Positions 1-6,713 of a DNA stretch of 7,336 bases are shown here, one piece after another. Source of the stretch: JAVVFH01 sp032250585 (GTDB taxonomy: Bacteria; Pseudomonadota; Gammaproteobacteria; Xanthomonadales; SZUA-36); assembly GCA_032250585.1 (NCBI GenBank), contig JAVVFH010000174.1, positions 1-7,336 on the forward strand. The letters run 5' to 3'. Positions within the stretch are counted from its first letter, which is position 1. Every line of letters begins with the position of its first letter. The notes under the pieces are model-generated. The model saw only the letters and a list, made by a program, of their open reading frames with translations, was not told where the DNA came from and ran no database searches. Made by a program: the position numbers and the translations under genes.

Positions 1-629
1 AAGCGCAGGCGCTGGAGCTGCTCCAACCCGGCAACGCATCCAGGGCAAACGGTGACTTCGACCTGCTGGCACCGCTGGCCGGCACCGTGCTGCGGGACGA
101 CTTTATCGTCGGGGAATTGGTCGAACCCAGGTGCGTCCTGTTCGCCATCAGCGATGAATCCGTGCTCTGGGTGGAGGCCAGCGTCACGCCCGCCGCGCTG
201 GCATCGATCGAAGTCGGCGACCCGGCCCGTGTATCGGTCAACCGCAGCGACTGGCTCGAAGGCACGGTGGTGCAGCTTCATCACCGGCTGAACGAAACCA
301 CACGCACGCAGGGCGTGCGCATCGCCGTCGAAAACACCGCCGACCGGCTCCATCCAGGCCAGTTTGCGGAGGCGGAAATCCGGGTAGGTCCGGGTCGGCC
401 GCAACTGGCCGTGCCCGACGAATCCCTGACGCTCATCCAGGGCGTGCCGGCTGTCTTCAAGCTCGAAGGCGGCCAGGAATTCCATCCGCAGGCGGTCGAG
501 ACGGGGCCCTCGGTGGGTGGTTGGACGGTCGTTCTCGCCGGCCTCGAGGAAGGCGACAGCTACGCGGTCGAGGGCGTGTTCCATCTCAAGTCCCTGCTGC
601 TCAAGTCGTCGATCGGCGACGCCCACTAG
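1..629 (+). CDS. RND efflux periplasmic adaptor subunit, CzcB/CusB-like (C-terminal part, 5' end outside window)
   Basis: Membrane-fusion protein that links an inner-membrane RND pump to an outer-membrane channel in the periplasm. The frame is open from position 3 and gives 208 residues before TAG at 627-629; the N-terminus and probable signal peptide are outside the window. Visible parts, in order: the second half of a biotinyl/lipoyl-like domain (FDLLAPLAGTVLRDD, then GELVEP), a beta-barrel domain (LWVEASV to HPGQFAEAEIRV), and the membrane-proximal C-terminal domain (VPDESLTLIQGVPAVF, then GLEEGDSYAVEGVFHLKSLL). PGQFAEAEI and GVFHLKSLLLKS are typical of CzcB/CusB adaptors. An internal ATG at 87 is not the true start, because recognisable adaptor sequence lies upstream of it. 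The pump gene follows after 9 bases, so the two are co-transcribed. The C-terminus lacks the His-rich tail found in some CzcB proteins. The family is clear; the metal is not shown by this fragment. Confidence 0.9.
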   Translation, partial: AQALELLQPGNASRANGDFDLLAPLAGTVLRDDFIVGELVEPRCVLFAISDESVLWVEASVTPAALASIEVGDPARVSVNRSDWLEGTVVQLHHRLNETTRTQGVRIAVENTADRLHPGQFAEAEIRVGPGRPQLAVPDESLTLIQGVPAVFKLEGGQEFHPQAVETGPSVGGWTVVLAGLEEGDSYAVEGVFHLKSLLLKSSIGDAH

Positions 630-632
630 GAG
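628..632 (+). promoter_or_regulatory. Shine-Dalgarno site for the RND pump gene
   Basis: AGGAG overlaps the adaptor stop codon (TAG 627-629) and ends six bases before the pump ATG at 639. It fixes that start and suggests translation of the pump is coupled to that of the adaptor. Confidence 0.75.
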
Positions 633-638
633 AACAAC

Positions 639-3600
639 ATGCTCGAAAAACTGGTGGAAGCCTCGCTGCGATACAAGTTCCTGGTGCTGATCATCTTCGG
701 CGTGGTTGCCTTCATGGGCTGGCGGGCCGTGACGACGGTACCGGTCGACGCCTTCCCGGATGTCACGCCGGTACAGGTCAACATCTATACCGAGTCCCCG
801 GGTCTCGCGGCGGAAGACACAGAAGAACTGCTGACGTTCCCGATCGAATCGGGCATGGCCGGCTTGCCCGGCGTGCAGCAGATCCGGTCGGTCAGTCTGT
901 TCGGCCTGTCCTACGTTGCGGTCTATTTCGAGGACGACATGGACATCTATTTCGCGCGCCGCCTGGTGATGGAACGGCTGCTGGAAGTGGGCGACCGCAT
1001 CCCCGAAGGCTATGGCACGCCGGAAATGGGGCCCAACACCTCCGGCCTCGGCCAAGTGTTCTGGTACACACTGGAGCGCGCCGACGAGGCGCTGGCCGAA
1101 GCCATCAGCGACCGCGACCTGCGCACCCTGCAGGATTGGAGCGTGCGGCTGATCCTGCGCACCGCGCCGGGCGTGGACGACGTGATGTCCTGGGGCGGAC
1201 AGGAGCAGCAGTTCCAGGTCGTGATCGATCCGCTGCGCCTGATCAAGTTCGAACTCAGCCTGACCGACATCATGAGCGTCATCGAAAACAACAACCGCCA
1301 GGTCGGGGGGCAGTACATCAACCAGGGGGCCGAGCAGTTTCTGGTGCGTGGACTCGGGTTGGTCGAGGACAGCCATGAAATCGGCGAGATGGTGGTCAAG
1401 GTGGAGGACGGCACGCCGGTGTTTTTGCGCGATGTGGCCGACATCCAGACCGGCAACGCCCTGCGCTTCGGCGCCGTCACCCGTGACGGCAAGGAGGTCG
1501 TGCTCGGCATGGCGCTGTCGCGCATCGGAGAAAATGCCGCGCAGGTGGTCGATGCGGTCAAGCAGAAAGTGGCTATCGTCGGGCAGTCCCTGCCGGACGG
1601 CGTGGTGCTGCGGCCGATCTACGAGCGCACCGAGCTGGTCGACAAGGCCGTGTGGACGGCCGTGAAGGCCCTGATCGAGGGTTCGCTGCTGGTCGCCGTC
1701 GTGCTGTTCCTGTTTCTGGGCGAGATCCGCTCCGCACTGGTGGTGATCTCGGCGCTGCCGCTCGCCATGCTGATCGCATTCATCTGCATGGGGCAAGCCG
1801 GCCTGTCGGCCAACCTGATGTCGCTGGCCGGGTTGGCGGTCGGTATCGGCATGATGGTCGATGGCGCGGTGGTCATGGTCGAGAACGCCTTTCGCATCAT
1901 GGCCGAGCGGCGCGAACACGGGGGCCCGGTCGACCGCACCCGGGCCGTGCTGACGGCGGCGCGGGAAGTGGCCAACCCCATCGCCTTCGCCATCCTGATC
2001 ATCATCGTGGTGTTCCTCCCGCTGTTCGCGCTGGAAGGCCTGGAAGGCAAGCTGTTCAAGCCCATGGCGTTCAACATCAGCTTCGCGATGGCGGGGTCGC
2101 TGGTGCTCACCCTGACCCTGATCCCGGTACTCGCCGCGCTGATCCTGAAGCCGAAACAGGAACGGGACACCTGGCTGGTGCGCACCATCAAGGCGCGTTA
2201 TCTGCCGCTGCTGGCCTGGTCACTGGAGCACAAGAAGACGGTGGTCGGAGGCGCCCTGGCGCTGTTGCTGTTCAGCCTCGCGCTGTTTCCATTTCTGGGC
2301 AAGGAGTTCATGCCGCAGCTGCAGGAGGGCTCGATCATGTGGCGCGTGACCTCGATACCGTCGACTTCGCTGGAGCAATCCATCGAAATCTCCAAGGACA
2401 TCGAGAATGCCCTGGGGCAGTTTCCGGAAGTCGTCACCACCGTGGCGATGATCGGCCGGGCCGAAAAAGGCGAGACGGCCGATGTTAACTACATGGAAAT
2501 CTACACCGAGCTGAAGCCCAAAAGCGAGTGGCAGGACGGCCGTGACATCGGCGAGCTGGCCGACGCCATGCGCGAGGAACTCGAGCGGGTCGTGCCGACT
2601 GCCGTCATCGCCTTCACCCAGCCCATCCAGATGCGCGTCGAGGAACTGATCTCGGGTGTTCGCGCCACGCTGGCCGCCAAGATCTACGGCGAGGACCTGG
2701 CCGAACTCGACCGCCTGAGCGCCGAGATCAAGGAGGTGATCGATGGCGTCGCTGGGGTGGCGGATCTGTCGCTGGAGGCCAATGTGGGCAAGCCGCAGAT
2801 TCGCATCGAGGTCAATCGCGATCAGCTCGCGCGTTACGGCCTCAACGCCGACGACGTGCTGTCGGTGGTGCGCACCGGCATCGGCAACGAGCCCGTCTCG
2901 ACGCTGATCGACGGCGTGCGGCGTTTCGACATCACGGCCCGGCTGCAGGACAGCTCCAAGGCATCCGTGGAGGCGATCCGCAAAATACCGCTGCGAACCG
3001 CCACCGGCGCCATCGTTCCGCTGGCCGAGGTTGCCGATGTCAGCGTCGCCGAGGGCTACTCCTTCATCCGCCGCGAGCAACTGCAGCGTTACGCGGTGAT
3101 CCAGATGGACGTGCGCGGCCGCGACGTGGACGGCTTCGTGCAGGATGCGAACGAGCGGATCGAAGCGGAAATCGACCTACCGCCCGGCTACTGGATCGAG
3201 TGGGGCGGGGCGTTCGAGAACCAGCAGCGGGCGCTGGCGCGCCTGTCGCTGATCGTGCCGCTGACGATCTTCTTCATCTTCGTGCTGCTGTACACAGCGT
3301 TCAACTCGGTGAAATACGCCACCCTGATCATCGCCAATGTGCCGTTCGCGACCATCGGCGGGCTGCTGGCGCTGTTCATCAGTGGGCAGTATGTCTCGGT
3401 CCCGTCCGCCATCGGTTTCATCGCCGTGTTCGGCGTCGCGATGCTGAACGGCATCGTCCTGGTCAGCTTCATCAATGAGCAGCGCGAGTCGGGCCTGAGC
3501 GTGGCGGAAGCGGTACGGCGGGGCGCGGAGCTGCGCTTGCGCCCGGTACTGATGACCGCCAGCGTGGCCATTCTCGGCCTGATCCCGATGCTGTTGTCCT

Positions 3601-3737
3601 CGGGCGTCGGCGCGGAAACCCAGCGCCCGCTGGCAGCCGTCGTGATCGGTGGATTGATCACCTCGACCCTCTTGACGCTGGTGCTGCTGCCGGTGATCTA
3701 CGAATGGGTCGAACAACGCAAGGAGAAGTCACCATGA
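639..3737 (+). CDS. Heavy-metal efflux RND permease, CzcA/CusA family (HME-RND)
   Basis: Proton-driven inner-membrane pump, 1032 residues, a normal full length for the family. TM1 is near residues 13-31. The first porter region carries VDAFPDVTPVQVNIYTESPG (36-55) and FPIESGMAGLPGV (67-79), both hallmark CzcA/CusA sequence. A helix cluster spans about 342-503, the second porter region about 555-860, and the last helix cluster about 868-1022. The proton-relay helix TM4 reads GMMVDGAVVMVEN with D408 and E415, but G402 stands where CzcA has a third acidic residue. By hand alignment the CusA methionine triad (M573, M623, M672) is not kept: R569, Y618 (next to M619) and E669 occupy those places. 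E669 lies in EELISGVR, which resembles the CzcA sequence NELISGVR. This argues against a Cu(I)/Ag(I) pump and for another, probably divalent, metal; the substrate remains inferred. The stop codon overlaps the next gene's ATG. Confidence 0.95.
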   Translation: MLEKLVEASLRYKFLVLIIFGVVAFMGWRAVTTVPVDAFPDVTPVQVNIYTESPGLAAEDTEELLTFPIESGMAGLPGVQQIRSVSLFGLSYVAVYFEDDMDIYFARRLVMERLLEVGDRIPEGYGTPEMGPNTSGLGQVFWYTLERADEALAEAISDRDLRTLQDWSVRLILRTAPGVDDVMSWGGQEQQFQVVIDPLRLIKFELSLTDIMSVIENNNRQVGGQYINQGAEQFLVRGLGLVEDSHEIGEMVVKVEDGTPVFLRDVADIQTGNALRFGAVTRDGKEVVLGMALSRIGENAAQVVDAVKQKVAIVGQSLPDGVVLRPIYERTELVDKAVWTAVKALIEGSLLVAVVLFLFLGEIRSALVVISALPLAMLIAFICMGQAGLSANLMSLAGLAVGIGMMVDGAVVMVENAFRIMAERREHGGPVDRTRAVLTAAREVANPIAFAILIIIVVFLPLFALEGLEGKLFKPMAFNISFAMAGSLVLTLTLIPVLAALILKPKQERDTWLVRTIKARYLPLLAWSLEHKKTVVGGALALLLFSLALFPFLGKEFMPQLQEGSIMWRVTSIPSTSLEQSIEISKDIENALGQFPEVVTTVAMIGRAEKGETADVNYMEIYTELKPKSEWQDGRDIGELADAMREELERVVPTAVIAFTQPIQMRVEELISGVRATLAAKIYGEDLAELDRLSAEIKEVIDGVAGVADLSLEANVGKPQIRIEVNRDQLARYGLNADDVLSVVRTGIGNEPVSTLIDGVRRFDITARLQDSSKASVEAIRKIPLRTATGAIVPLAEVADVSVAEGYSFIRREQLQRYAVIQMDVRGRDVDGFVQDANERIEAEIDLPPGYWIEWGGAFENQQRALARLSLIVPLTIFFIFVLLYTAFNSVKYATLIIANVPFATIGGLLALFISGQYVSVPSAIGFIAVFGVAMLNGIVLVSFINEQRESGLSVAEAVRRGAELRLRPVLMTASVAILGLIPMLLSSGVGAETQRPLAAVVIGGLITSTLLTLVLLPVIYEWVEQRKEKSP
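3721..3726 (+). promoter_or_regulatory. Shine-Dalgarno site for the PII-like gene
   Basis: AGGAGA inside the last codons of the pump gene ends seven bases before ATG 3734. It supports that start over an in-frame ATG at 3704, which would overlap the pump by more than 30 bases. Confidence 0.7.
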
Positions 3738-4060
3738 GCGACAACATCCGGGAAGTAAAGGCATTCATCCATCGCAACCGGATCGCGGACGTCGTCGGCG
3801 CGCTGTACCAAGCGGGCTATCGCGACCTCACCGTGATCGACGTCCAGGGGCTGCTGAAGGCGCTGGACACCAAGGAACAGCGGTATTCGGTGGAAATCGG
3901 CCAGAAGGTCATCACCGAGGTGAAACTCGAACTGGTCTGCGAGGGTGAGCAGCGCACGGCCAAAGCCGTCGAACTGATCCGCGAACATGCGCGGACGGGC
4001 CAAGACCACGCGGGCTGGATCTACGTGACGGGATTGATCGAGAGGACTGAAATTGTCTGA
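3734..4060 (+). CDS. PII-like signalling protein linked to a metal-efflux pump (PII-NG type)
   Basis: A 108-residue protein with the PII (GlnB-like) ferredoxin-type fold pattern: REVKAFIHRNRIADVVGAL (6-24), DLTVIDVQG (31-39), EVKLELVCEGEQ (62-73), then ARTGQDHAGWIYV (86-98), which corresponds to the GlnB C-terminal signature TGKIGDGKIFV. Between VQG and KLELV the length equals that of GlnB, so the T-loop is present but its sequence is different. By hand alignment GlnB Gln39 becomes Ala43, Tyr51 becomes Ile55 and Lys90 becomes Trp95. Uridylylation at the usual tyrosine is therefore not possible, and ATP binding is probably altered. The ATG overlaps the pump TGA as ATGA, so the protein is made together with the pump. 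The group named PII-NG was described as linked to heavy-metal efflux genes and as lacking the classical PII signatures. A regulatory or metal-related role for the pump is inference. H13, C69, H85 and H92 are possible metal ligands. Nothing shows a link to nitrogen control. Confidence 0.82.
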   Translation: MSDNIREVKAFIHRNRIADVVGALYQAGYRDLTVIDVQGLLKALDTKEQRYSVEIGQKVITEVKLELVCEGEQRTAKAVELIREHARTGQDHAGWIYVTGLIERTEIV

Positions 4061-4216
4061 TGGAAGCTCGGCCCCAGTTACTGCCGGAGTGAATAGTAGC
4101 GCCACCCAAGTCTCCCTGTATCGTGTCTGGAATCGCGGCTATCTCGGTGCCTGCTGATGACGTCGAAACCGCATCTATCATGCAGCCAACAGCTTGAAAG
4201 GAGTCCGCAATTTGGA

Positions 4217-4228
4217 CCGTACCGAGGG
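4217..4228 (+). repeat. 12-base inverted copy of part of the neighbouring tRNA-Ser gene
   Basis: CCGTACCGAGGG here is the exact reverse complement of 4305-4316, which is the junction of the variable arm and the T stem in the tRNA-Ser gene. The two copies are 76 bases apart. It could be a decayed tRNA fragment, or chance. The flanking bases diverge quickly from the tRNA sequence (GGGATTTGAG against GGGTTCGAAT). Confidence 0.5.
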
Positions 4229-4280
4229 ATTTGAGTGATAGCTCAAAATATCGATTAAGTGTTTGTTTTTATGAGAAAAT

Positions 4281-4374
<94 letters not shown>

Positions 4375-4390
4375 ATTAACCTGGCATTCG

Positions 4391-4396
4391 ATTTTA
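4391..4396 (-). promoter_or_regulatory. Possible -10 box of the tRNA-Ser promoter
   Basis: TAAAAT on the - strand lies about 16 bases upstream of the mature tRNA 5' end, a suitable distance for a short leader. The best -35 candidates (TTCAGC or TCAGCC, spacers of 18 or 17 bases) match the sigma70 consensus poorly, so this is a tentative call. Confidence 0.35.
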
Positions 4397-4438
4397 CGCT
4401 GTTCCGGCCAAACGGCTGAATAAATGTGTTTTCCGTTC

Positions 4439-4464
4439 GAGCGAAGACTGCGAGCGAAGACCGC
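4439..4464 (+). repeat. Two tandem copies of a 13-base unit
   Basis: GAGCGAAGACTGC is followed directly by GAGCGAAGACCGC, with 12 of 13 positions identical. The repeat lies in the 261-base gap between the tRNA gene and the HAD lipoprotein gene. The rest of that gap holds two small GC-rich hairpins, CGGAC/GTCCG at 4464-4479 and GCCGC/GCGGC at 4510-4523, neither followed by a T-tract. No gene is visible in the gap. Confidence 0.6.
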
Positions 4465-4620
4465 GGACACCCACGTCCGGGGGCGCCTGTACGAGCGCCT
4501 GGCCGGCTCGCCGCAAGGGCGGCAATTCTAGGTGATGCGCCTTTCTTAATCAACGAAAACCGATTGCCCTGAAGCGTTTACGCTGGCAAAGTAGTCGGCA
4601 TTCCGGGACAGGGAATTCAA

Positions 4621-4626
4621 AGGGGA
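4621..4626 (+). promoter_or_regulatory. Shine-Dalgarno site for the HAD lipoprotein gene
   Basis: AGGGGA ends nine bases before ATG 4636 and supports that start, which is also the one that keeps the lipoprotein signal peptide. No convincing -35/-10 pair is seen upstream. Confidence 0.5.
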
Positions 4627-4635
4627 ACGGGAAAT

Positions 4636-5565
4636 ATGTACATTCGAGTACTGAGAGTTTACAGCCTGATCGGCTTCATGACCCTCTTCGCGGCCTGCGC
4701 TACTTCGCCGGCTTCCCGGACTGCCGTTGCAGGAACACCGCCGCCGGCGCAGAACCTTCTCGGTACAACCGACGAATTACAGCTGGTGACCGAGCTCGCG
4801 CTGGACCTCGCCGACACCTATGGCGGCGACAAGGTGCTGGTCGCGCTCGACATCGATAACACGCTGCTGGTCATGGAGCAGGACCTGGGCTCCGATCAAT
4901 GGTTTTACTGGCAGACGGCACTGGCTGGCGAAGACGACTGCAACGCCCTGAGGGTCGACGACCACTTTGCCGTCCAGGGCGCCCTGTTTCACGCCAGCGC
5001 GATGCGCCCGACCCAGGCCAACGCGGCCGAACAGCTGCGCCGCATGCAGGACGCCGGCCTGAAGGTCATCGCCCTCACCTCGCGCGGCCCCGAGTACCGC
5101 CTGCAAACCTTCCGTGAGCTGCGCCGCAACGGCATGGCCTTCTGGCCCAGCGCCTGGGCACCCCAGCGTGGCTACCCGCGGCCGTTTACGCCGGAGGGCG
5201 CAGCAAGCCCCGTGCACTACGAAGACGGCGTGTACTTCGTTAGCGGCCAGGACAAGGGCGCGATGCTGAATGAACTGTTACACCGCAGCGGTGAGGCGTT
5301 CCCGACGCTGGTCGTGGCGGTGGACGACCAGCAAGAGCACTTGAACGCCATCATGCAGGCTTTTTCCTTCAAACCGACCAAGGTTCACGCCTGGCGCTAT
5401 AGCCGCGAGGACGATAAGGCCGAGGCCTTCAATGCCGTCGCGGCCGACGCCCACTGGGACGCCATCGAGCCGGCCCTGCGACGCATCCAGGAAATCCTGG
5501 GGCCGGACAATTACCGGTTACCGGAAAGATCGACAGACGACTGCGCCTCCGACTCGGACGGCTGA
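4636..5565 (+). CDS. HAD-superfamily phosphatase-like lipoprotein (DUF2608-like)
   Basis: Predicted 309-residue envelope protein. The N-terminus has Arg4 and Arg7, a hydrophobic stretch (LIGFMTLFAA) and Cys21 in a lipobox-like FAAC, so it is probably a lipoprotein; Ala22 after the Cys gives no inner-membrane retention signal. All four HAD motifs are visible: motif I ALDIDNTLL with D72 and D74, motif II ALTSRG with T148, motif III SGQDKG with K207, and motif IV VAVDDQQ with D230 and D231. The DxDNTL motif, the FVSGQDKG element and the large cap insertion between motifs I and II (about 77-140) resemble DUF2608 proteins, whose substrate is not established. A Mg-dependent phosphohydrolase in the periplasm or outer membrane is inferred. 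The C-terminus is acidic (STDDCASDSDG). The gene stands alone: a divergently placed tRNA gene lies upstream and hypE converges from downstream, so the context gives no pathway. Confidence 0.8.
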   Translation: MYIRVLRVYSLIGFMTLFAACATSPASRTAVAGTPPPAQNLLGTTDELQLVTELALDLADTYGGDKVLVALDIDNTLLVMEQDLGSDQWFYWQTALAGEDDCNALRVDDHFAVQGALFHASAMRPTQANAAEQLRRMQDAGLKVIALTSRGPEYRLQTFRELRRNGMAFWPSAWAPQRGYPRPFTPEGAASPVHYEDGVYFVSGQDKGAMLNELLHRSGEAFPTLVVAVDDQQEHLNAIMQAFSFKPTKVHAWRYSREDDKAEAFNAVAADAHWDAIEPALRRIQEILGPDNYRLPERSTDDCASDSDG

Positions 5566-5592
5566 AAATCGCGGCTGAAGCCGCTCCCACAC
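5566..5592. repeat. REP-like palindromic element
   Basis: The palindrome GCGGC-TGAA-GCCGC (5571-5584) is preceded by AAAATC and followed by TCCCACAC. Read on the - strand it is GTGTGGGAGCGGCTTCAGCC and onward, matching the form of REP elements common in Pseudomonas and related gammaproteobacteria. It starts directly after the HAD gene stop codon, between convergent genes, where such elements often sit and may protect or end transcripts. It has no T-tract, so it is not a typical intrinsic terminator. Confidence 0.65.
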
Positions 5593-5596
5593 ACGC

Positions 5597-5636
5597 GCTG
5601 CCCCCACGGAGTTGCCGACACGATGTGCGGGGCAGC
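5597..5636. repeat. Inverted repeat just after the hypE stop codon
   Basis: GCTGCCCC (5597-5604) and GGGGCAGC (5629-5636) form an eight-pair stem around 24 bases; CAC 5605-5607 and GTG 5625-5627 could extend it past one bulged base. It begins three bases beyond the hypE stop on the - strand. There is no U-run after it, so a stabilising or Rho-assisted role is as likely as intrinsic termination. Confidence 0.45.
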
Positions 5637-5639
5637 CAG

Positions 5640-6713
5640 CTAGCAGATTCTCGGCAGCGGGTCCTCTTCCAGATCCTCGAGAATGCGCTCGCCGCTGAGC
5701 GCGGTTTCCAGCACGATGCGCGACACGCCCGGTTCGATGCTGCCGATCACTGCCGCCTCCTCGCCGCCCGGCAGTTCACGCCAGGCCGCGAGCACTTCGT
5801 CGGCCTGCGCCGCGGCGACCACGGCCACGACCCGGCCTTCACAGGCCAGGTAATAGGGATCGTAACCGAGCATTTCGCAGACCATCCGCACCGGGTCGCG
5901 CACCGGCACGTCGGTCTCGCGCAACCGCACGGTAAAACCGGCGTGCTGCGCGATCTCGTAACTGACGCCGACCAGGCCGGCACGGGTCGGATCGCGCATG
6001 AAACGCAGGCCCTCGCTACGCATGGCAGCTGCCGCCAGGTCGATCACCGAGGCACAATCCGAGCGCACGTCACCGCGAATCTCGAACTCTTCGCGCGCCA
6101 GCATTACCGCGATGCCGTGGTCACCGACCGGACCGCTGACCAGCAGGCAGTCGCCGGCGACAATGCGATGCATGCCCAGGTCGACACCCGGTGCACGCAG
6201 ACCGATGCCGGTGGTGGCAAGGTAGAGCCCGCCGCCCTCGCCGCGCGGCAGCACCTTGGTGTCACCGGCCACGACCTGCACGCCGGCCGCCCGGGCCGCT
6301 TTGCCCAAGCTGGCCACGATGCGTTCCAGCGTCGTGATTTCCAGACCCTCTTCGATGAAGGCATTCAGCGACAGGTACAGGGGCCGCGCGCCGCTGACCG
6401 CGAGATCGTTGACGGTGCCGTGAACGGCCAGCGAGCCGATGTCACCGCCCGGGAATTCCAGCGGCTGGACAATGAAGCCGTCGGTGGTCATGTAGGGCTC
6501 CCCGGCGTCTAGCGGAATCGGCGCGGCGTCCAGCGTCACGTTCAGCGAGTGCTTCCGGTCCGGATTGGAAAGGTGCCGAGCAAAAATTTCGGTGATGAGT
6601 TCACGCATGTACCGCCCACCGTTGCCGTGGGCCAGACTGATGTATCGGTCCTTAATCATGGTTTTATCGGGGTCCTTTGGACAGGTGGGCCGTGTGAAAT
6701 GTGTTTCGGCCAT
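5640..6713 (-). CDS. hypE: [NiFe]-hydrogenase maturation protein HypE (carbamoyl dehydratase)
   Basis: Cytoplasmic enzyme that receives a carbamoyl group from HypF on its C-terminal cysteine and dehydrates it with ATP to a thiocyanate, the source of the cyanide ligands on the hydrogenase iron. The product has 357 residues in the PurM/AIRS fold: SLAHGNGGRYMREL (26-39), DAAPIPLD and TTDGF (62-80), HGTVNDLAVSGARP (98-111), GDTKVLPRG (150-158), SGPVGDHG (193-200), RDPTRAGL (240-247), and the C-terminal PRIC with the essential Cys357. Every expected motif is intact. The start at 6713 is chosen because its ATG overlaps the hypF stop codon as TGATG, a translational-coupling arrangement, and because N-terminal extensions are common in HypE. 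A later ATG at 6659 (MIKDRYISLAHG) would give 339 residues, also normal for the family, so the start is the uncertain part. Confidence 0.96.
   Translation of the reverse strand: MAETHFTRPTCPKDPDKTMIKDRYISLAHGNGGRYMRELITEIFARHLSNPDRKHSLNVTLDAAPIPLDAGEPYMTTDGFIVQPLEFPGGDIGSLAVHGTVNDLAVSGARPLYLSLNAFIEEGLEITTLERIVASLGKAARAAGVQVVAGDTKVLPRGEGGGLYLATTGIGLRAPGVDLGMHRIVAGDCLLVSGPVGDHGIAVMLAREEFEIRGDVRSDCASVIDLAAAAMRSEGLRFMRDPTRAGLVGVSYEIAQHAGFTVRLRETDVPVRDPVRMVCEMLGYDPYYLACEGRVVAVVAAAQADEVLAAWRELPGGEEAAVIGSIEPGVSRIVLETALSGERILEDLEEDPLPRIC

Noticed and set aside
2220..3080. Long - strand open frame (286 residues) inside the pump gene
   Set aside because: It lies opposite a clearly coding, conserved pump sequence and has low-complexity composition typical of GC-rich shadow frames; no family is recognised.
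3704..4060. Earlier in-frame ATG at 3704 as the start of the PII-like gene
   Set aside because: The added residues do not look like a PII N-terminus, whereas ATG 3734 has AGGAGA seven bases upstream and the usual ATGA overlap with the pump stop.
4131..4140. AATCGCGGCT, identical to the left half of the REP-like element at 5567-5576
   Set aside because: Only ten bases match and the palindromic second half is missing; it may be chance or a decayed fragment.
4230..4247. Hairpin TTTGAG-TGATAG-CTCAAA as a terminator for the tRNA or the efflux operon
   Set aside because: The stem is short and AT-rich and is not followed by a T-tract on either strand.
4564..4593. TTGCCC with CAAAGT/AAAGTA as a promoter for the HAD gene
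   Set aside because: Both boxes match the sigma70 consensus poorly; not strong enough to annotate.
5625..6512. Long + strand open frame (295 residues) opposite hypE
   Set aside because: HypE on the - strand is unmistakable through to its C-terminal PRIC; the + frame is rich in His, Arg, Gln and Asp and resembles no family, as expected for an antisense shadow.
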